In this document: positions 32,327-36,926 of the stretch, one piece after another | Numbering within the stretch: the stretch's first letter is position 1 | How the letters are laid out: each line of letters begins with the position of its first letter | Source: Pseudomonadota bacterium | Lineage (GTDB): Bacteria; Pseudomonadota; Alphaproteobacteria; Caulobacterales; Caulobacteraceae | Direction of reading: 5' to 3' | Length of the DNA: 36,926 nucleotides | Assembly (NCBI GenBank): GCA_021808285.1 | Contig: JAKBBV010000026.1 | Location: 1 to 36,926 of the forward strand | Made by a program: the position numbers and the translations under genes | The notes under the pieces: generated by a model | The model's input: only the letters and a program-made list of their open reading frames with translations | What the model was told of the DNA's origin: nothing | Database searches by the model: none

Positions 32327-34051
32327 ATGGCCGATACGCCGCTGCGCAGCCGAAAGAGCTACGGCAAGGCCGACAAGGACGGCTTCATCCATCGCAGCTG
32401 GATCAAGGCCACGGGCCTGCCCGACCACGCCTTCGACGGCCGCCCGGTCATCGGCATCGCCAACACCTGGTCGGAGCTGGTGACCTGCCAGGTCGGCCTG
32501 CGCGACCTCGCCGAATATGTGAAGCGCGGGATCTGGGAGGCGGGCGGGGTTCCCATCGAGTTTCCGGCCATGTCCCTGCCCGAGACGCAGATGCGGCCCA
32601 CGGCCATGCTGTTCCGCAATCTCCTGGCCATGGAGGTGGAGGAGTCGATCCGCGCCAATCCGATCGACGGGGTGGTCCTGCTGGGCGGCTGCGACAAGAC
32701 CACGCCGGGCCTGCTCATGGGCGCGGCCAGCGTCGACCTGCCGGCGATCTTTGTCTCCTCCGGGCCGATGCTGAATGGCAAGTTCCAGGGCCGCGACCTG
32801 GGCTCCGGCACCGATGTGTGGCGCTTTTCGGAGGCCGTGCGCGCCGGTGAGATCAGCCTGGAGACCTTCATGGCGGCGGAGAGCGGGATGAGCCGTTCGG
32901 CCGGGGTGTGCAACACCATGGGCACGGCCTCGACCATGGCCAGCCTCACCGAAGCCCTGGGCATCGCCCTGCCCATGAACGCGGCCCTGCCGGCGGTGGA
33001 CAGCCGGCGCAAGGTGCTGGCCCATATGAGCGGCCGGCGGATCGTCGAGCTGGTCAGGGACGATGTGCGTCCGTCTCAGATCATGACCCGCGCGGCCTTC
33101 GAGAACGCGATCCTGATGCACGCGGCGGTGGGCGGATCGACCAATGCCGTGGTCCATCTCCTGGCCCTGGCCGGGCGTCTGGGCGTGCCCCTGACGCTCG
33201 ACGACTTCGACGCCCTGGCGCGCGAGGTCCCTCTGCTCGTCAACCTGATGCCCTCCGGCCGCTATCTCATGGAGGACTTCTGCTACGCCGGGGGCGCCCC
33301 GGCCGTGGCCCGGGAGCTGGGCGAGCTCTACCGGCGCGAAGCGCTCACCGTCTCCGGCCAGACCCAGGGCGAGATCGCGGACGCCGCCGAGGTCTGGAAC
33401 CGCGAGGTCATCGGCACGCGCGCCGAGCCCTTCGGCGCCAGCTCCGGTCTCTGGGTGCTGCGCGGCAATCTCTGTCCCCGGGGCGCCATCCTCAAGCCGA
33501 GCGCCGCCTCGCCGAACCTCCTGGTCCATCGGGGTCGCGCCGTGGTGTTCGAGAGCATCGAGGACTATCACGCCCGCATCGACGATCCGGATCTGGAGGT
33601 GGACGAGGCCTCGATCCTCGTCCTCAAGGGCTGCGGCCCCAAGGGATATCCGGGCATGCCGGAGGTCGGCAATATGGGCCTGCCGCCCAGGCTTCTGGCG
33701 CGCGGCGTCACCGACATGATCCGCATCTCTGACGCCCGCATGAGCGGTACGGCCTATGGCACGGTCATCCTCCATGTCGCCCCGGAGGCCGAGGACGGCG
33801 GCGTCCTCGCCCTGGTGCGGAGCGGCGACGAGATCGCCTTCGACGGACCCGCCCGGCGGCTGGAACTGCTGGTGGACGAGAGCGAACTGGATCGCCGCCG
33901 CGCCGCCTGGGAGGCGGGCCGTCCGCCCTCGCCCCATAGCCGCGGCTGGTATCGGCTGTATGTGGAGCGGGTGCAGCAGGCGGACCTGGGGGCCGATCTC
34001 GACTTTCTCGTCGGCGGATCCGGCGCGACGGTGGAGAGGGAGTCGCATTGA
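32327..34051 (+). CDS. IlvD/Edd-family aldonate dehydratase, probably D-galactonate dehydratase
   Basis: This 574-residue Fe-S dehydratase has the three cluster cysteines expected in the L-arabinonate/D-xylonate branch: C54 (NTWSELVTCQVG), C122 (GGCDKTTPG) and C195 (SAGVCNTMGTASTMASL). K124 and the Ser of SDARMSGTAYGTV are the likely Mg and base residues. Dihydroxyacid dehydratase (IlvD) itself is less likely given this pattern and the context. Between a beta-galactosidase and dgoKA, the natural substrate is D-galactonate, giving 2-keto-3-deoxygalactonate. Activity on L-arabinonate or D-fuconate is also possible. It starts 20 bp after GH42, with GGAGA upstream, and its stop overlaps the next ATG as TGATG. 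Confidence 0.88.
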   Translation: MADTPLRSRKSYGKADKDGFIHRSWIKATGLPDHAFDGRPVIGIANTWSELVTCQVGLRDLAEYVKRGIWEAGGVPIEFPAMSLPETQMRPTAMLFRNLLAMEVEESIRANPIDGVVLLGGCDKTTPGLLMGAASVDLPAIFVSSGPMLNGKFQGRDLGSGTDVWRFSEAVRAGEISLETFMAAESGMSRSAGVCNTMGTASTMASLTEALGIALPMNAALPAVDSRRKVLAHMSGRRIVELVRDDVRPSQIMTRAAFENAILMHAAVGGSTNAVVHLLALAGRLGVPLTLDDFDALAREVPLLVNLMPSGRYLMEDFCYAGGAPAVARELGELYRREALTVSGQTQGEIADAAEVWNREVIGTRAEPFGASSGLWVLRGNLCPRGAILKPSAASPNLLVHRGRAVVFESIEDYHARIDDPDLEVDEASILVLKGCGPKGYPGMPEVGNMGLPPRLLARGVTDMIRISDARMSGTAYGTVILHVAPEAEDGGVLALVRSGDEIAFDGPARRLELLVDESELDRRRAAWEAGRPPSPHSRGWYRLYVERVQQADLGADLDFLVGGSGATVERESH

Positions 34052-34800
34052 TGGCCGCGACCTATCCCGATCTCGCCGGCAAGGTCGCGTTCATCACCGG
34101 CGGCGCGAGCGGCATCGGCGCGAGTTTCGTCGAGCGCTTCGCGGCCCAGGGTTGCAAGGTGGCCTTCATCGACCGCGAAGCCGCCGCCGGCGCGGCTCTG
34201 GCCTCGCGCCTGGGCGGGGACGTCTGGTTCCAGCCCTGCGACGTCGCCGATGTCGAGGCGCTCGAAGCCTCCGTTGACGCCGCCGCCGCGGCCCTGGGAT
34301 CCATCGGGGTCCTCATCAACAACGTCGCCAATGACACGCGAAGGGATGCGCACGAGGTGAACGGAGCGGTCTGGCGCGCCGATCTGGCGGTCAATCTTGA
34401 TCCGGCCTTTCTCGCCGCCCGTCGCGTCCAGCCGATGATGAGCGCCGCCGGAGGCGGAGCGATCGTCAATCTGGCCTCGATCACCGCTCTTCTGGGAGCG
34501 CCGCGGCTGGCGAGCTACGTGGCCGCCAAAGGCGCGATCATCGCCCTCACCCGCTCCCTGGCCCGGGAGTGGGGCGCACAGGGCATCCGCGTCAACGCCA
34601 TCTCGCCGGGCTGGGTCGTGACCGAGCGTCAGCTCGCCCTTTGGCTAACCCCCCAGGCGGAGGCGGAGTGGGCCAAACTCACCGCCCTGCCCGGGCGGTT
34701 GATGCCGGACGATATCGCCGACGCCGCCCTCTTCCTGGCCTCCGACGCGTCGCGCATGATCACCGGCCAGAACCTCGTCGTCGACGCCGGACGCACCTGA
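34051..34800 (+). CDS. Classical SDR, probable galactose (aldose) 1-dehydrogenase
   Basis: The Rossmann motif TGGASGIG spans residues 16-23. D41 after the second strand (FIDRE) indicates NAD preference. The catalytic residues are S143, Y156 and K160 (YVAAKGAI). The NNAG motif is altered to NNVAND, as in some sugar dehydrogenases. At 249 residues it is a standard SDR. The ATG at 34051 overlaps the dehydratase stop (TGATG) and has GGAGAGGGAG upstream. In this operon it would oxidise D-galactose to galactonolactone, the step otherwise missing before the dehydratase. A lactonase is not encoded here and may be elsewhere or unnecessary. Confidence 0.87.
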   Translation: MAATYPDLAGKVAFITGGASGIGASFVERFAAQGCKVAFIDREAAAGAALASRLGGDVWFQPCDVADVEALEASVDAAAAALGSIGVLINNVANDTRRDAHEVNGAVWRADLAVNLDPAFLAARRVQPMMSAAGGGAIVNLASITALLGAPRLASYVAAKGAIIALTRSLAREWGAQGIRVNAISPGWVVTERQLALWLTPQAEAEWAKLTALPGRLMPDDIADAALFLASDASRMITGQNLVVDAGRT

Positions 34801-34816
34801 TGGCCCGCTCGCTCTG

Positions 34817-35716
34817 ATGCCAGGCCCGGCCCGACGCCTGGTCTGCGACTGGGGCACGACCCATCTGCGCGCCTGGACCCTGGACGCGGCCGGCGAGGTG
34901 ATCGCGCGGCTTGACCTGCCGCGCGGCGTCGGCGGTCTCGCCCCGGGCGAGGCCGAGCGCGTCTTCCATGCCGAGGTGCAGATTCCGCTCGGCGCCGCCG
35001 GCCTCCCGGCCCTGCTCTGCGGCATGGTCGGCTCAACCCTGGGCTGGCGGACCGTTCCCTATCTCGCCTGTCCGGCCGGGGCGGAGGATCTGGCTGCGGG
35101 TATGGCGGAGGCGGCGCCGGGTGTGCGGATCGTTCCGGGCCTGCGCGGCGAGGGTCCTCTTGGCGCCCCCGACGTCATGCGGGGCGAGGAGACCCAGATC
35201 CTCGGATGGCTGGCGATGGACCCGGCGCGCGGCCTTGGCGACCATGTCCTCTGCCTGCCGGGCACTCACGCCAAGTGGGTCCAGGTCTCCCAGGGCCGGA
35301 TCGTGCGCTTCGTCACCGCCATGACCGGCGAGCTGTTCGCGCTTCTCATGACCCACAGCGTGCTGCGCGCTGGCGTTCAACCGGATGATCGGGCCGCCTT
35401 CGCCGCAGGGCTGGCGGCGGCCGGCGATGGCGACGCCCTGGCGGCGCGTCTGTTCACGGCCCGCTCCCGGGTGGTGGCGGGCGGAGCGCCGGCGGACAGC
35501 ACCGCCGCCTTCGTCTCAGGCCTCCTGATCGGCGCGGAGGTCGCGGCCGTCCCGGCTCTCCTGGGCGCTTCCGCGCCTAAGGTCACACTGCTGGGCGAGG
35601 CCCGGCTCTGCGGCCTCTACGCCCAGGCGCTCACCCATCATCAGATATCGGCGGAGATCTGCGACGGCGAAGCGGCCGTGCTCGCGGGCCTCGCCCAGCT
35701 TGGAGACATCCGATGA
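34817..35716 (+). CDS. dgoK: 2-dehydro-3-deoxygalactonokinase
   Basis: DgoK phosphorylates 2-keto-3-deoxy-D-galactonate at O6 using ATP. The N-terminal phosphate-1 motif LVCDWGTTHLRAWTLD belongs to the ASKHA-type fold used by DgoK. CGMVGSTLGWRTVPYLACPAG, VPGLRGEGPLGAPDVMRGEETQILG seen in shorter blocks, and LCLPGTHAKWVQV are characteristic. The C-terminus, with LLGEARLCGLYAQAL, is also typical. 299 residues matches the ~290-residue family. The stop overlaps the dgoA start by 4 bp (ATGA, 35713-35716), so the two are translationally coupled. Confidence 0.94.
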   Translation: MPGPARRLVCDWGTTHLRAWTLDAAGEVIARLDLPRGVGGLAPGEAERVFHAEVQIPLGAAGLPALLCGMVGSTLGWRTVPYLACPAGAEDLAAGMAEAAPGVRIVPGLRGEGPLGAPDVMRGEETQILGWLAMDPARGLGDHVLCLPGTHAKWVQVSQGRIVRFVTAMTGELFALLMTHSVLRAGVQPDDRAAFAAGLAAAGDGDALAARLFTARSRVVAGGAPADSTAAFVSGLLIGAEVAAVPALLGASAPKVTLLGEARLCGLYAQALTHHQISAEICDGEAAVLAGLAQLGDIR

Positions 35717-36342
35717 CGCGCACGATCACCCTCGACGAGGCCCTGGCCCAATGCCCGGTGGCGGCGATTCTGCGTGGCGTGAGGCCCGAGGAGGTCATCG
35801 CTCACGGCGAAGCGCTGCACGCCGCCGGCATCCGCGTCGTCGAGGTCCCGCTCAACTCACCCGAGCCCCTGCTCAGCATCGCCCGTCTGGCCGAGCGCTT
35901 CGGCGAGGCGATGTTCGTGGGCGCGGGCACGGTTCTCACGGTTCAGGGCGTCGCCGATGTGAGGCAGGCGCAGGGGCGCCTGATCGTCGCCCCGAACACC
36001 GACCCCGAGGTGATCCGGGCGTCCCTGGCCGGGGGGCTGGTTCCGGTTCCCGGATTCGCCACGGCCACCGAGGCCTTCGTCGCCCTGGCCGCGGGGGCGC
36101 GCCGCCTCAAGCACTTCCCCGCCGTCAGCTATGGCCCTCAGCACCTGCGCCAGTTGAAGGCGGTCCTGCCCGCGGAAGCCAGCGTCTGGGTCACCGGCGG
36201 CGTCGGGCCCGGCGACATCAAATCCTGGCGCGAGGCGGGCGCGGCGGCCTTCGGCATCGGCGGCGAACTCTATCGCCCGGGCCAGTCCCCGGCCGAGACC
36301 CTGACCAAGGCCCGCGCCCTGGTCATGGCGGCGCGGAGCTGA
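35713..36342 (+). CDS. dgoA: 2-dehydro-3-deoxy-6-phosphogalactonate aldolase
   Basis: This class I KDPG/KDPGal aldolase cleaves 2-keto-3-deoxy-6-phosphogalactonate to pyruvate and glyceraldehyde-3-phosphate, ending the De Ley-Doudoroff route. The Schiff-base lysine is K133 in RRLKHFPA. The catalytic Glu is E44 in VVEVPLNSPEP, where PLNS is the galactonate-type signature (KDPG aldolases have T(L)RT). FVGAGTVL and VTGGVGPGDIKSW form the phosphate site. 209 residues is normal. It overlaps the stop end of the convergent symporter gene by 20 bp. Confidence 0.95.
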   Translation: MTRTITLDEALAQCPVAAILRGVRPEEVIAHGEALHAAGIRVVEVPLNSPEPLLSIARLAERFGEAMFVGAGTVLTVQGVADVRQAQGRLIVAPNTDPEVIRASLAGGLVPVPGFATATEAFVALAAGARRLKHFPAVSYGPQHLRQLKAVLPAEASVWVTGGVGPGDIKSWREAGAAAFGIGGELYRPGQSPAETLTKARALVMAARS

Positions 36343-36926
36343 GCGCCCACCGGCCCAGATTCAGCCGGGCATGTCCCCCGAACGCCCAGCGGTTGAGGAC
36401 GAGACCGAAACCGATGCAGGCGATCAGCGTGATCAGCATCAGATGGATATAGTGCAGGGGCGTCCAGACGAAGGTGAAGACGGCATAGAGCGCCACCCCG
36501 AAGGCCACCGCCGCCGCCGCGGCCGGCGCCGCCACGCCCTCGAAGGCCAGGCCGAGAATGAAGGCGGACAGGATCGGCATCGAGAGAAGGCCGTTGAGCT
36601 GCTGCACCAGATTGATGATCGATGTCGCGCCCGAATAGACCGGAACCAGCGCCACCGAGGCGACCATGAACACCCCCGAGATGATGGCGTTCAGCCGGGC
36701 GACATTGGGTTTGGAGGTCAGAAATTTCTCGTGCAGGTCGCAGACATAGAGCGTCACCGACGAGTTGAGCAGCGAGATATAGCCGGTGAGCACGGCGGCG
36801 GCCATGAAGGCGGCGAAGGCGCCCGATAGCCAGGGCGGCATGACCGCGGCGACCACCTTGCCATAGGTCGCATCGCCCGCGAGGCCGAAGAGCTTGTAGC
36901 CCGCCACGCCGGGCAGGACGACGATG
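36323..36926 (-). CDS. Sodium/solute symporter (SSS family), C-terminal part; 5' end beyond window
   Basis: The frame is open from the right edge to the TGA at 36323-36325, giving about 200 C-terminal residues. At least five hydrophobic helices are visible, including SGAFAAFMAAAVLTGYISLLNSSVTLYVCDLHEKFL split over residues ~30-65 of the visible part. The LNSSVTLYVCDL motif is typical of SGLT-like SSS members. The GTG at 36907 is internal, because the frame continues upstream with IVVLPG. It is convergent with the galactose operon and is the obvious candidate sugar importer for it, though the substrate is inferred from context. Confidence 0.85.
   Translation of the reverse strand, partial: IVVLPGVAGYKLFGLAGDATYGKVVAAVMPPWLSGAFAAFMAAAVLTGYISLLNSSVTLYVCDLHEKFLTSKPNVARLNAIISGVFMVASVALVPVYSGATSIINLVQQLNGLLSMPILSAFILGLAFEGVAAPAAAAAVAFGVALYAVFTFVWTPLHYIHLMLITLIACIGFGLVLNRWAFGGHARLNLGRWALSSAPP

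Noticed and set aside
30408-34048. Long minus-strand frames opposite the GH42 and dehydratase genes (30408-32216 and 32066-34048)
   Set aside because: Composition is that of a shadow frame (His, Arg, Gly, Ala-rich, no motif), while the plus strand carries intact catalytic residues throughout.
1-36926. CRISPR arrays, tRNA or rRNA genes, insertion sequences
   Set aside because: No regularly spaced repeats, cloverleaf-like tRNA sequences, rRNA-like stretches or transposase frames were seen on reading the gaps and frames by eye.

Overview
The window is high-GC (roughly 65-68% by eye) with compact, overlapping genes, and reads as the chromosome of an alphaproteobacterium. The gene families present (ECF sigma with a DUF6249-type neighbour, SOUL protein, Asp-box 'sortilin-like' glycosyl-hydrolase-type protein, IlvD-type aldonate dehydratase) fit Caulobacterales such as Caulobacter or Phenylobacterium. 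That placement is an inference. No rRNA, tRNA, CRISPR array, insertion sequence or phage gene was seen.

Bases 1-12803 are one long minus-strand surface-polysaccharide locus, transcribed from right to left. It opens with rfbF-rfbG-rfbH (glucose-1-phosphate to CDP-4-keto-3,6-dideoxyhexose). A tightly coupled cassette follows: an HpcH/HpaI-type aldolase, a HAD phosphatase, an acetolactate-synthase-like ThDP enzyme and an NAD(P)-dependent SDR. It resembles the yersiniose route (ThDP carboligase plus reductase) with two extra enzymes, so it may make a branched CDP-dideoxy sugar that is not yet described. Next come an OPX/Wza-type exporter and a Wzz-type chain-length protein, then a Gtr-like trio: GtrB-like GT2, GtrA flippase, and a strikingly AT-rich GT87-type membrane glycosyltransferase that runs off the left edge.

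Bases 12888-26256 hold mostly housekeeping and accessory genes. These are a large Asp-box beta-propeller protein, panB, a three-gene ECF sigma operon (DUF6249-like, sigma, small membrane protein), a HAD hydrolase, pdxA, a TetR/VOC divergent pair with a perfect palindromic operator candidate, a DUF3667 zinc-ribbon membrane protein, an RNase Z-like MBL hydrolase, a GST, an SDR and a SOUL haem-binding protein. A double-hairpin intergenic repeat sits before the SDR gene.

Bases 26417-28018 carry a rearranged PrlF/YhaV toxin-antitoxin locus. The YhaV toxin is translationally coupled behind a winged-helix protein on the minus strand. The PrlF-like antitoxin is divergent on the plus strand. The 253-bp region between them carries several GAC-N6-GTC palindromes, two of which overlie a promoter candidate.

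Bases 28131-30223 hold a Cds1-like cysteine desulfhydrase overlapping a secreted HExxH protein. Bases 30321-36342 form a galactoside catabolic operon: GH42 beta-galactosidase, IlvD-type aldonate dehydratase, SDR sugar dehydrogenase, DgoK and DgoA, together the De Ley-Doudoroff route to pyruvate and glyceraldehyde-3-phosphate. A convergent sodium/solute symporter gene runs off the right edge.
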